NCBI GenBank assembly: GCA_030605705.1
Contig: JAUWHU010000500.1
Coordinates: 1 to 8,075 of the forward strand
Source of the DNA: Thermoflexia bacterium
GTDB lineage: Bacteria > Chloroflexota > Anaerolineae > B4-G1 > SLSP01
Reading direction: 5' to 3'
DNA length: 8,075 nucleotides
In this document: one piece after another, positions 1 through 7,132 of the stretch
Layout: every line of letters begins with the position of its first letter
Numbering within the stretch: the first letter of the stretch is position 1
Notes under the pieces: generated by a model
Seen by the model: the letters and a program-made list of their open reading frames with translations, nothing else
What the model was told of the DNA's origin: nothing
Databases searched by the model: none
Translations under genes and position numbers: made by a program

Positions 1-1
1 T

Positions 2-250
2 GGATCGGGGATGATCCAGATGGCCCTCAATCTGCTCGATGCAGAGAAAGCCACCTACGCTGCCGTGGCGGGCCTACAGGTTAAGAAAGCGCAAGCCGAT
101 AAATTGGACTCGGGCTTCAAACAAGGCACGGGTTCAGAGGAAAGCCTGTGGGAACTTGCGCATCCCGGCCTGAGCGATACAGCAAAAAAGTTGAGAGAGC
201 ACACAGAGAAAGTCAAAGACACCTGGCGCTATAAGTGGTTTGGCTTTTAA
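2..250 (+). CDS. 3' end of an unrecognised protein (partial at 5' end)
   Basis: The frame is open from the left window edge to a TAA at 248-250, so about 82 codons are visible and the true start may lie outside the window. Internal ATGs at 11 and 20 could be starts; a GGGG run at 7-10 precedes the second with plausible spacing but is not a convincing ribosome-binding site. The peptide is hydrophilic, rich in Lys and Glu and probably mostly helical. It has a charged C-terminal stretch (KKLREHTEKVKD) and an aromatic end (TWRYKWFGF). It has no signal peptide, membrane segment or motif I recognise, so no function is proposed. Its base composition is visibly less GC-rich than the genes downstream, which may mean a different origin. 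It could be the tail of a longer gene or a small complete protein. Confidence 0.5.
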   Translation, partial: GSGMIQMALNLLDAEKATYAAVAGLQVKKAQADKLDSGFKQGTGSEESLWELAHPGLSDTAKKLREHTEKVKDTWRYKWFGF

Positions 251-316
251 TAAGGCAGTATAAACAGTTTGGTCCCATCGTGGGGCTGTTCAAATAGAAA
301 TAGTTCCTGGCCTTGG

Positions 317-353
317 GGGAGGCTGCCGTTAGCGGATGCAACGGCAGCCTCCC
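317..353. repeat. Perfect 14-bp inverted repeat (strong hairpin)
   Basis: Positions 317-330 are the exact reverse complement of 340-353, leaving a 9-nt loop at 331-339. The stem is GC-rich (GGGAGGCTGCCGTT on the left arm) and should form a very stable hairpin in RNA from either strand. No T-run follows on either strand, so it is not a standard intrinsic terminator. It could be a terminator without a U-tract, a transcript-stabilising structure in the untranslated leader of the gene at 512, or a small dispersed palindromic repeat. The sequence alone does not decide. Confidence 0.7.
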
Positions 354-462
354 GGAAACGGGGAGATATTCCCAACGATTTAGCAAGGGAGTATCTACAT
401 GGGGTTCCACACTAGGGATAACGAAAATGGAGCGCTTGTCGTTTGACTTTCGGACTTGACGA

Positions 463-482
463 CAACTTGCAACTTGCAACTT
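463..482 (+). repeat. 7-nt tandem repeat (CAACTTG, about 2.9 copies)
   Basis: Two exact CAACTTG units (463-469 and 470-476) are followed by CAACTT (477-482), ending 29 nt before the start codon at 512. The repeat lies between the inverted repeat and the ribosome-binding site, so it is probably in the leader or promoter area of the SBBP gene. Two other gene junctions in the window carry different tandem repeats with the same period. Confidence 0.7.
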
Positions 483-497
483 TTAACGTTTATTTTC

Positions 498-505
498 GGA
501 GGAGG
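498..505 (+). promoter_or_regulatory. Ribosome-binding site that fixes the start at 512
   Basis: GGAGGAGG lies 6 nt upstream of the ATG at 512, a textbook Shine-Dalgarno position. The reading frame is open further upstream to about 443, but no such site precedes those codons, and a signal peptide begins exactly at 512. This decides the start. Confidence 0.85.
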
Positions 506-511
506 AAACAG

Positions 512-2539
512 ATGAAAACAAAATCATTCTCTCTGCTGTTGGCCCTGATACTCAGTCTGATCGCGTTGCCCGCGCGCACGGCTGATGATGGGCCAGGCCT
601 GGTCTACGGCACTTACCTCGGCGGCGAAGGGGATGACAAGGTCAACGACGTCGCCCTGGGCAGCGATGGCAGCATCTACGTCACCGGCTATACCTACTCC
701 TACAACTTTGGGAGCGGTTCCGGTTCCCAATCAAGCCCCGATGTCTTCGTCGCCAGGCTCTCCCCCAATGGGCAGACGCTGGAATACTTCCAGCGATTTG
801 GCGGCGCGGGTGAGGACGTCGGCACCGCCATCGCTGTGGACGACACCGGCAATGCCTACGTGACCGGCTACACCTACGGCGGCAGCTTCCCGCGCACCAC
901 CAATGCCTTTGACGCCACCTTCAATGGCGGCGAGGATACCCCCGTCGATGCCTTCATCACCCAACTTGACCCCGACGGCAATATCATCTACAGTACCTTC
1001 CTCGGCGGCTCCGGTTACGATGTTCCAGGGCTAGGTCGCATGGGCGGGAAAGAGTTGGGCCTGGACATCGCCTTCGACGGCGAATACGTCTACGTCACCG
1101 GCTCCACCGAGTCTGACGATTTTCCCACCACCGGCGGCGCCTATGACACCGAGTATGCCGACGTGGACTCCGGTCTGACGCAGGATATTTTCATCGTCAA
1201 ATTACGTCCCGCCGGGCAGGGCGCCAATGACCTGATCTACGGAACGTTCGTTGGCGGCGGGGTAACTAGCGAGGCAGGCAACAGCATCGCGGTGGACGCA
1301 GCCGGCGCTGTCTACGTCGGCGGCTACGTCAGGGACAATACTGGTTTTGGTGAATTCCCGCTGACCTCTGGCGCCGTGGACACCGATATCTCCGATGGGT
1401 GGGAGGCCTTTTTACTCAAACTCAACCCCGGCGGGCAGGGAGCCAGCGACCTGGTCTATGCTACCTATCTGGGCGGAGATGAAACTGAAAGTGTACACGC
1501 ATTGATCGTTGACGCCGCCGGTACCGTCTACGTGACCGGGGACACAGGATCGCCAGATTTCCCCATCACCACGGGGGCCTTCGACACCATCTGCGGCACC
1601 GATGGCGACTGCAACTATGCGCCCGGCTGGGGGCCTTACGCGGACGCTTTCGTCACCCGTATCAACCCCGATCCGGCTGGCACAGCGCAGGGTAACTTGC
1701 TTTATAGCACCTTCCTGGGCGGCGCGGACTACGAGAACCAGATGGGTACCGGGGATCTCGTCCTCATCGGGCCGGGTGAGATCTACGTCAGTGGCTCTAC
1801 CCGCGCGCTGACAACTTTTCCCACCACGCAAGACGCCTTCGCCCGCGAGCGGACCGGCACGGATTCCGACGCTTTCGTGGTGCGATTGCGGATGGACGGC
1901 AACGGCGCCAATGATCTCGTTTACGGCAGCTACGTGGGTGGTCACGACGTAGACGGCGCTAACGCGATTGCCTGGAACGGGGGCGACATCGTCACCGTTG
2001 CCGGTCAGACGTGGAATACGGTGATATCCGGGGATTTCCCCACCACGCCCGACGCGCTCTATCCTGACCACAACGGCGGCGGCGATTACAACTACGACGG
2101 GTTCCTGTTCCAATTGCAAGCCCCGCCGCCCTGGCCCGATCTCTCCCGCTCGATCAAGACGGTTGATCCTACCGAGGCCGTCGCCGGCGATGTCGTCACC
2201 TACACCGTACAGCTCGTCAACAGCGGCACACTCAGCGCTACTGTTGCCGTCACCGACACCCTGCCCGCAACGCTGATCCCGCGTGGCGCGCCGGCGGCCA
2301 GCAGTGGCCCGGCCCCGGCCATCGTTGGGCAGACGCTCACCTGGGCCGGTGCCGTGTGTACCGACACGACCGTCACGCTCACCTACGCCGCCGAGCTCAC
2401 GTCCACAACGACGCTCACCCCCACCGTCCGTAACACAGCGCAGATTGATGACGGCGTGGGCAACGTCTACACGCGCAGCGCCTTCATCAACTGGGCGCAC
2501 ATCTATCTCCCACTGGTGCTGCGGAGCTACGCGCCGTAG
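512..2539 (+). CDS. Secreted seven-bladed SBBP-repeat protein with DUF11 module and C-terminal tail
   Basis: This 675-residue protein is probably exported and acts outside the cytoplasmic membrane. Residues 1 to about 24 are a signal peptide: KTK, a hydrophobic Leu/Ile/Ala core, and a likely cut near PARTA. Seven SBBP (beta-propeller) repeats follow, starting near residues 29, 89, 158, 240, 313, 396 and 468 and ending near 538. Each has a LxYxTxLGG opening, an IAVDxxGxVYVTG core, a DFPTTxGAFDT-like stretch and a closing DAFVxxLxPxG. Seven blades match a common propeller number. A DUF11 module (about 543-660, with GDVVTYTVQLVNSGT and VTDTLP) links the propeller to the last residues, IYLPLVLRSYAP. 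No catalytic residues are evident. By family, a surface structural, adhesive or binding role is likely, but the ligand is unknown. No terminator is seen before the next gene, 124 nt downstream, so the two may be co-transcribed. Confidence 0.9.
   Translation: MKTKSFSLLLALILSLIALPARTADDGPGLVYGTYLGGEGDDKVNDVALGSDGSIYVTGYTYSYNFGSGSGSQSSPDVFVARLSPNGQTLEYFQRFGGAGEDVGTAIAVDDTGNAYVTGYTYGGSFPRTTNAFDATFNGGEDTPVDAFITQLDPDGNIIYSTFLGGSGYDVPGLGRMGGKELGLDIAFDGEYVYVTGSTESDDFPTTGGAYDTEYADVDSGLTQDIFIVKLRPAGQGANDLIYGTFVGGGVTSEAGNSIAVDAAGAVYVGGYVRDNTGFGEFPLTSGAVDTDISDGWEAFLLKLNPGGQGASDLVYATYLGGDETESVHALIVDAAGTVYVTGDTGSPDFPITTGAFDTICGTDGDCNYAPGWGPYADAFVTRINPDPAGTAQGNLLYSTFLGGADYENQMGTGDLVLIGPGEIYVSGSTRALTTFPTTQDAFARERTGTDSDAFVVRLRMDGNGANDLVYGSYVGGHDVDGANAIAWNGGDIVTVAGQTWNTVISGDFPTTPDALYPDHNGGGDYNYDGFLFQLQAPPPWPDLSRSIKTVDPTEAVAGDVVTYTVQLVNSGTLSATVAVTDTLPATLIPRGAPAASSGPAPAIVGQTLTWAGAVCTDTTVTLTYAAELTSTTTLTPTVRNTAQIDDGVGNVYTRSAFINWAHIYLPLVLRSYAP
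2499..2539 (+). repeat. Shared C-terminal tail cassette, copy 1
   Basis: These 41 nt encode IYLPLVLRSYAP plus the TAG stop. They match positions 6283-6323 at 40 of 41 positions. The single difference changes AGC (Ser) to AAC (Asn). Similarity stops abruptly on both sides: upstream is a DUF11 end here and a PKD-like end in the other gene, and the bases after the stop also diverge. Confidence 0.9.
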
Positions 2540-2609
2540 CCCTTCGAGCCGACCCAGCAAAGAGGCGTCCATCCGATCAACCCATTCCAGGCTGATGGCC
2601 CGATGCAAT

Positions 2610-2630
2610 ACGTGAAACGTGATGCGTGTT
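2610..2630 (+). repeat. Degenerate 7-nt tandem repeat (three units)
   Basis: ACGTGAA (2610-2616), ACGTGAT (2617-2623) and GCGTGTT (2624-2630) form three contiguous units sharing a CGTG core at a 7-nt period. They lie in the 124-nt gap between the two surface-protein genes, about 20 nt before the ribosome-binding site of the second. The rest of the gap shows no clear hairpin, terminator or promoter. Confidence 0.55.
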
Positions 2631-2651
2631 TTGCCATTCGCAATTCTAGAC

Positions 2652-2657
2652 AGGAGG
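2652..2657 (+). promoter_or_regulatory. Ribosome-binding site selecting a GTG start at 2664
   Basis: A perfect AGGAGG lies 6 nt upstream of the GTG at 2664. The frame is also open from an ATG at 2619, but the GTG begins right at a normal signal peptide (NARK followed by a hydrophobic core) and is the better start. Confidence 0.85.
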
Positions 2658-2663
2658 TTTGAA

Positions 2664-5600
2664 GTGAACGCAAGAAAATTACACATTTCCTTCGCCCTGG
2701 CCCTGGGCCTGCTGGCCCTGGCAGGGACACTGGCTCTGGTGGGGACGTGGGACGGGCCGCCCGTGGCCCACGCCCAGTCGGGCACGGGCACTATCCACGT
2801 GACCACCACCGGCGCTGATACCGCTGGCTGCGGGAACGTCGTCACCCCCTGCCTCACCGTGCAGTACGCCGTAGACCAGGCCAACGGCGGTGACGACATT
2901 CTGGTCGCCACCGGCGACTACGCCGGCGTGAACAATTACGGCGGCCTGGCCCAGGTGGTCTATGTCAGCAAGACCGTCACCATCCGGGGCGGCTACACGA
3001 CCGCCTTCACCGGCCCGCCCGACCCCGAAGCCAACCCCACCACGCTGGATGCAGAGGGCAACGGGCGCGTGGTCTACGTCACCGGGGACATCAGCCCCAC
3101 GATTGAGGGCTTCCGCATCACCGGCGGCGACGCCACCGGCCTGGGCGGTGGGAGTTATTCCTACGATAACGTTGGCGGCGGCGTCTACGTGGTCACCGCC
3201 ACAGCGACCATCAGCGCGAACACCATCACCAACAACGTCGCCGGCACCAACGACGACGACGGTCTGGGCGGCGGCGTATATCTGCTCAACAGCAACGCCC
3301 GCGTCATCAACAACACCATCCAGCAGAACGACGCCACAACCGGCGATGGATTCATGGGCAGCAGCGGCACCGGCGGCGGCCTCTGCGCCGAGGGGGGCGC
3401 GCCGTTGGTGCAGGGCAACACGGTGGTGAATAACCAGGCCAGCCCCGGCAGTGGCTTTCTTGGCTTTGGCGACGGCGGCGGGCTGGCCTTCATCGAAAAT
3501 ACGCCTACCGTGGTTGCCAACGTCGTACGCGGCAACCGCGCCGTGGGCAGCGGCAGCAATGGCACGGGCGGCGGCATAGAGTTGGCTGGCTGCCCTGCCT
3601 TCACGCTTACCAACAACATCGTCGCAGAGAACGTGGGCGGGGCCTACGGTGGCAACGGCATCCACATCGGCGATATGAGCGGGCAGCCGAGCAGCGGCTG
3701 GCTGCGGCATAACACGCTCGCCAGCAACCGCGACAGTACCGGCGCGCCGGGCCTCTACGTGGATGCGGGCGTGGTGGGCACGTGCTCCACCGTCACCGCC
3801 GTCAACACCATCGTCGTGGATCACGACGAGGGCGTGGTCGTGGGTGGCAGTATGAACGCCACCGTCACCGTGTACCTCACCCGCACGTTGTGGGGCACGG
3901 GCGACTGGGCCAACGGCGTCAACTGGGTCATCTACGGCGACGACCCGCCCACGCACACCATCATCAGTACCCTCGCCATCACTGGCACGCCGGACTTCCT
4001 TAGCCCCAGCAGCGGCGACTACCACATCGCCGTCACCTCCGACGCCGTGGATGAGGGCGTGGATGCGGGCGTCACCACCGATATTGACGGGGAACCCCGC
4101 GATGCCAGCCCCGACATCGGGGCCGACGAGGCCGGTGGATGGGGACTTCAGGTGGTCAAGGCAGCCTCCGCCACTGATCTCTATCCCGGCGATACTGTCA
4201 CCTACACCATTGCCGTCACCGGCGCCGGCACCCTCGGCGTGACCAACGTGGTTCTCACCGATACCCTCCCGACTCTGCAACGGCCACTGAATGCTTCCCC
4301 CGGTTGCTCCATTGCCGATCCCGGCTACGGCGGCCTGGTCGCCTGCACCATCGGTGACCTGAACGCGGGACAGGCCGCGCACATCACCATCATCGCCCAG
4401 GTGACGACGACCCTTCCCGCCACCCGGCCCCAGACGATGCGCAACACCGCGCTGGCCGCCGGCGACCAGGCCCAGAACGACGGCTACGCCGACACCATCC
4501 TCCACGAGCCTCTCGACTGCCACGCCCGCGTCAACGGCGCCGGGCCGGTGTACTCCACAGTCCAGGCGGCGGTGGACGCGGCCTCGGCCGGCGACACCGT
4601 GTGGTTCGCAGGGACGTGTCTGGGGGCGTTCGAGCGGGCGGGCCTTTTCCAGCAGGTGTACGTCACCAAGAACCTTGTGCTCCGGGGCGGCTACAGGGCC
4701 GACTTCTCTGCCTGGAACCCCGACCTCTACACCACTACGCTGGATGCTGACGGGCAGGGACGTGTGCTCTATATCGAAGGTGCCGACGTCACCGTGGCCT
4801 GCCTGCACCTGACCGGGGGTGACGCCACCGGCCTGGGTGGCATCCACGATGGATTTGCGGACGCCGGTGGCGGCCTCTATGCCATCGGCGCCACGGTCAT
4901 TCTCTCCGATAGTCACGTCACCGGCAACGTCGCCTCCACTTCTTTCGACGGTGTCGGCGGCGGGGTGGGTGTCACCACCGCCACCCTCACCCTGGTCGAG
5001 ACATCCCTGGCTGAGAATACCGCCTCCAGCGCATCGTTCGCCCTGGGCTACGGCGGCGGCCTGGCGGCGGAGGTCTCGACCGTCCGGCTGGAGAGGAGCC
5101 GTTTGGAGGGCAACACCGCTGCGGCGTCATTGCCCGGCTTTGGCGGCGGGGCCTACTTTTACGAGAGCGACCTGGAAGGCGAGGCCACCCTCTGGCTCTC
5201 CAACACCGTCTCCGCTGACCTCGATTGGGGGCTGGGCGGTGGGATCTACGTGGAAGGGTCTCGTCCCTTCACCCTGACCAACTGCGTCATCGCCGACAAC
5301 CGGGCCTATGACGACAGCGGGGAGAGCGGTGGCGGCCTGTGGATAGACGGAGCGCCTGGGGTGCTCCTCCACCCCACCATCGCCCGCAACCGCTGGGACG
5401 AAGGCGTGCATGTGACCGTCTCGACCACCGTCGCCATCACCAACGCGATCATCGTCAGCCACAGCGTGGGGATCAGGGCAATGGAAGGCAGTATGGTCAC
5501 CGTGAATGGGGTGCTCTGGCACGACAACGTCAGCGACACCGTCGCCATCACCGCGACGGTTCAGGTGAGCAATGGTATCACCGGCGACCCGGCCTTCGCC

Positions 5601-6323
5601 CCCGATGGCTACCATATCACCCTGGCCTCACAGGCGCTGGACAACGGCGTCGTCAGTACCGTGATGGACGACGTAGACGGCGACCGCCGCCCCAGCGGCA
5701 GTGACTATGACCTGGGCGCCGACGAGTATGTATGCGTGACGGGGGTGGAGATTGACGGCCCGACGATGGGCTATCCTGGCGCCTACGACTTCGTCGCTAC
5801 TGTCAGCCCGGTCACTGCCACCTCGCTCATCACCTACACCTGGCAGGCTACCGACCAGTCGGACGAGGTACACGTGGGCGACATTGACGACACCGTATCC
5901 TTTGTCTGGGCCATCACCGGCGTCAAGAGCATCACCGTCACGGCCCAGAACTACGCCATCCCGGTCACTGCCACTCACCTCATCACTATTGAGACCTGCC
6001 CCGCGCTGACCGGCGTAGAACTGGATGGGCCGACGACGACCACGCTTGGTCTCTCGGCCGTGTTCACCGCCACCGTCAGCCCGCTCGACGCTGTGCAGCC
6101 CATCACCTACACCTGGGAGGCCACGGGGCTGGTGTCTGAAGTCCACAGCGGCGGCTTGAGCGACACGGTAGACTTCACCTGGGGTGTCATTGGCGCGAAG
6201 AGTGTCACCGTGACGGCGGTGAACGAGTGCGGCGTCGTGGTCATCAACACGCGCGGCATCACCGTCGAAGCCAGTAGGCGGTACATCTATCTCCCACTGG
6301 TGCTGCGGAACTACGCGCCGTAG
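2664..6323 (+). CDS. Large secreted beta-helix / DUF11 / PKD-like mosaic protein with C-terminal tail
   Basis: This 1219-residue protein is probably exported. The signal peptide spans residues 1-37, with cleavage likely at AHA|QS. A parallel beta-helix (pectate-lyase-like fold) covers about 41-450, with many Gly-rich rungs such as GGGVY and NTIxxN. It ends in a choice-of-anchor-Q-like segment finishing DIGADE (484-489). A DUF11 module lies at about 493-605. A second helix starts near 618 and ends in the same style at DLGADEY (about 1016-1022). Two tandem PKD-like repeats follow (about 1024-1110 and 1112-1203), each with GVExDGPT, ATVSP, ITYTW and a KSxTVTA strand. The protein ends IYLPLVLRNYAP. 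Such helix proteins are often adhesins or polysaccharide-binding or -cleaving proteins. I see no clear catalytic set, so I favour a structural or binding role over a named enzyme. Cysteines near the start of each helix (for example AGCGNVVTPC) could form disulfides. It follows the SBBP gene and shares its DUF11 type and tail. Confidence 0.88.
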   Translation: MNARKLHISFALALGLLALAGTLALVGTWDGPPVAHAQSGTGTIHVTTTGADTAGCGNVVTPCLTVQYAVDQANGGDDILVATGDYAGVNNYGGLAQVVYVSKTVTIRGGYTTAFTGPPDPEANPTTLDAEGNGRVVYVTGDISPTIEGFRITGGDATGLGGGSYSYDNVGGGVYVVTATATISANTITNNVAGTNDDDGLGGGVYLLNSNARVINNTIQQNDATTGDGFMGSSGTGGGLCAEGGAPLVQGNTVVNNQASPGSGFLGFGDGGGLAFIENTPTVVANVVRGNRAVGSGSNGTGGGIELAGCPAFTLTNNIVAENVGGAYGGNGIHIGDMSGQPSSGWLRHNTLASNRDSTGAPGLYVDAGVVGTCSTVTAVNTIVVDHDEGVVVGGSMNATVTVYLTRTLWGTGDWANGVNWVIYGDDPPTHTIISTLAITGTPDFLSPSSGDYHIAVTSDAVDEGVDAGVTTDIDGEPRDASPDIGADEAGGWGLQVVKAASATDLYPGDTVTYTIAVTGAGTLGVTNVVLTDTLPTLQRPLNASPGCSIADPGYGGLVACTIGDLNAGQAAHITIIAQVTTTLPATRPQTMRNTALAAGDQAQNDGYADTILHEPLDCHARVNGAGPVYSTVQAAVDAASAGDTVWFAGTCLGAFERAGLFQQVYVTKNLVLRGGYRADFSAWNPDLYTTTLDADGQGRVLYIEGADVTVACLHLTGGDATGLGGIHDGFADAGGGLYAIGATVILSDSHVTGNVASTSFDGVGGGVGVTTATLTLVETSLAENTASSASFALGYGGGLAAEVSTVRLERSRLEGNTAAASLPGFGGGAYFYESDLEGEATLWLSNTVSADLDWGLGGGIYVEGSRPFTLTNCVIADNRAYDDSGESGGGLWIDGAPGVLLHPTIARNRWDEGVHVTVSTTVAITNAIIVSHSVGIRAMEGSMVTVNGVLWHDNVSDTVAITATVQVSNGITGDPAFAPDGYHITLASQALDNGVVSTVMDDVDGDRRPSGSDYDLGADEYVCVTGVEIDGPTMGYPGAYDFVATVSPVTATSLITYTWQATDQSDEVHVGDIDDTVSFVWAITGVKSITVTAQNYAIPVTATHLITIETCPALTGVELDGPTTTTLGLSAVFTATVSPLDAVQPITYTWEATGLVSEVHSGGLSDTVDFTWGVIGAKSVTVTAVNECGVVVINTRGITVEASRRYIYLPLVLRNYAP
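6283..6323 (+). repeat. Shared C-terminal tail cassette, copy 2
   Basis: These 41 nt encode IYLPLVLRNYAP plus TAG and match 2499-2539 with one substitution. The preceding sequence is the end of a PKD-like repeat and is unrelated to the DUF11 end that precedes copy 1. Confidence 0.9.
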
Positions 6324-6358
6324 TCCTCTGCCCCCCTCTCCTGTCGGTAACGCAACTG

Positions 6359-6386
6359 AAGGGCCGGCGGTATGCCGTCGGCCCTT
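6359..6386 (+). terminator. Intrinsic terminator-like hairpin after the surface-protein genes
   Basis: The left arm at 6359-6370 (AAGGGCCGGCGG) pairs with 6375-6386 across a 4-nt TATG loop. This gives a 12-bp stem with one G-U wobble. The downstream bases are moderately T-rich, with a TTTTGTT stretch about 10 nt on, rather than a tight U-tract. It lies 36 nt past the stop of the mosaic gene, a usual position for a terminator, and separates that block from the two-component operon. Confidence 0.75.
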
Positions 6387-6468
6387 GTGCTGATTTTGTT
6401 ATCCTATCTGCATGAATCTGCGTCTCAGTGCTCGATAGCTTCGGCTGGCGTGAATGATTGTCTTCGCC

Positions 6469-6474
6469 TATAAT
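6469..6474 (+). promoter_or_regulatory. Perfect -10 box (TATAAT) for a likely leaderless transcript
   Basis: TATAAT ends 7 nt before the ATG at 6482, so transcription would begin at or within a base or two of the start codon. No Shine-Dalgarno sequence is present in the intervening ACCACCC or just upstream. No good -35 hexamer is seen at 16-18 nt spacing, which weakens the call somewhat. Confidence 0.55.
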
Positions 6475-6481
6475 ACCACCC

Positions 6482-7132
6482 ATGAGCAACATCCGTGTCG
6501 CCGTTGTGGACGATCAAACCCTCATCCGCGAAGGGCTGGCTTCGTTGCTCGCCCTGGCGCCTGACCTGACGGTGGTTGGGCAGGCGGCCGATGGGCGCGA
6601 GGCGCTGGCGCTCGTCGCCGAACAGTCCCCGGACGTGGTGTTGATGGACGTGCGTATGCCGGGCATGAACGGCGTGGCCGCCACGCGCCAGATTCGCGCC
6701 CGCTACCCCCGTACCCGCGTGATCGTACTGACCACCTTCGACGACGACGAATACGTCTTCGAATCGCTGCGGGCGGGCGCATCCGGCTACCTGCTCAAGA
6801 ACGCCGACCCCGATCATCTGGCCGCAGCCATCCGCGCTGTCCACGCTGGCGACTCTGTGCTCGACCCGGCCGTCACGCAGAAGGTGATCCGCCGCGCCAC
6901 TCACCCGAAACTGCAGGAGCCGGCCTTGACCGAAAGATTGACCCCGCGTGAGCGCGAGGTGCTGCGCCTGATGGCCGAGGGCGCATCCAACGCCGAAATC
7001 GCCACCCGGCTGTGCCTGGCGGAGGGGACGGTCAAGAACCACGTCAGCCACATCTTGGGCAAACTGGGCGCTCGTGGCCGCGTCCACGCCGTCCGCCTGG
7101 CGGTGGAATGGGGGCTGATCAATGAACAATGA
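6482..7132 (+). CDS. NarL/FixJ-family response regulator (REC + LuxR-type HTH)
   Basis: This 216-residue cytoplasmic transcription regulator receives a phosphoryl group from a partner histidine kinase and binds DNA. The receiver domain (about 4-118) shows the acidic pair D10-D11, the phospho-acceptor D56 in LMDVRMP, the switch Thr in VLTTFD (T84) and K106 in YLLKNA. A short linker leads to a LuxR/GerE helix-turn-helix (about 152-208) with LTPREREVLRLMAEGASNAE and a recognition helix around EGTVKNHVSHIL. All key residues are present and the length is typical. The ATG at 6482 is preferred over an in-frame TTG at 6458 because it starts right at the receiver fold and follows a TATAAT box with no ribosome-binding site. 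The kinase gene begins 11 nt after the stop. The regulon is unknown; control of the adjacent surface genes is possible but unsupported. Confidence 0.95.
   Translation: MSNIRVAVVDDQTLIREGLASLLALAPDLTVVGQAADGREALALVAEQSPDVVLMDVRMPGMNGVAATRQIRARYPRTRVIVLTTFDDDEYVFESLRAGASGYLLKNADPDHLAAAIRAVHAGDSVLDPAVTQKVIRRATHPKLQEPALTERLTPREREVLRLMAEGASNAEIATRLCLAEGTVKNHVSHILGKLGARGRVHAVRLAVEWGLINEQ

Larger units (their letters stand above)
251..511. other. Intergenic region with hairpins and a short tandem repeat
   Basis: This 261-nt stretch has no convincing gene. Just after the upstream stop there is an imperfect hairpin: AACAG at 263-267 pairs with CTGTT at 286-290, and TCCCA at 273-277 pairs with TGGGG at 281-285, with a 5-nt bulge. 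It could end the upstream transcript, but only a loose A/T-rich stretch follows. A stronger inverted repeat (317-353) and a 7-nt tandem repeat (463-482) are listed separately. TTGACT at 443-448 and TTGACG at 456-461 resemble -35 boxes, but neither has a good -10 at normal spacing, so I do not call a promoter for the downstream gene. Confidence 0.6.

Noticed and set aside
213..479. An 88-codon minus-strand frame across the left intergenic region
   Set aside because: It reads through the 14-bp inverted repeat and overlaps the end of the partial gene. It has no recognisable motif and no clear ribosome-binding site.
2505..2536. LPLVLR as a sortase LPXTG-type signal
   Set aside because: There is no Thr-Gly after LPx, no following membrane helix and no basic tail. 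The motif sits at the extreme C-terminus, so it is not a sortase substrate signal of the known type.
2619..2663. ATG at 2619 as start of the mosaic protein
   Set aside because: It would add 15 residues, including charged ones, ahead of a normal signal peptide, and it would place the AGGAGG site inside the coding region. GTG at 2664 fits better.
1412..2911. A 499-codon open frame on the minus strand across the end of the SBBP gene
   Set aside because: It overlaps two well-supported + strand genes, is Arg/Gly-rich without domain features, and reads through the intergenic gap. It is best explained as a composition artefact.
2679..4916. A 745-codon open frame on the minus strand, opposite the mosaic gene
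   Set aside because: It is a shadow caused by strong GC-biased third positions in the real gene. The peptide is low-complexity (Gly/Val/Ala/Asp/His), has no recognisable domain, and the + strand frame has a ribosome-binding site, signal peptide and clear domains.
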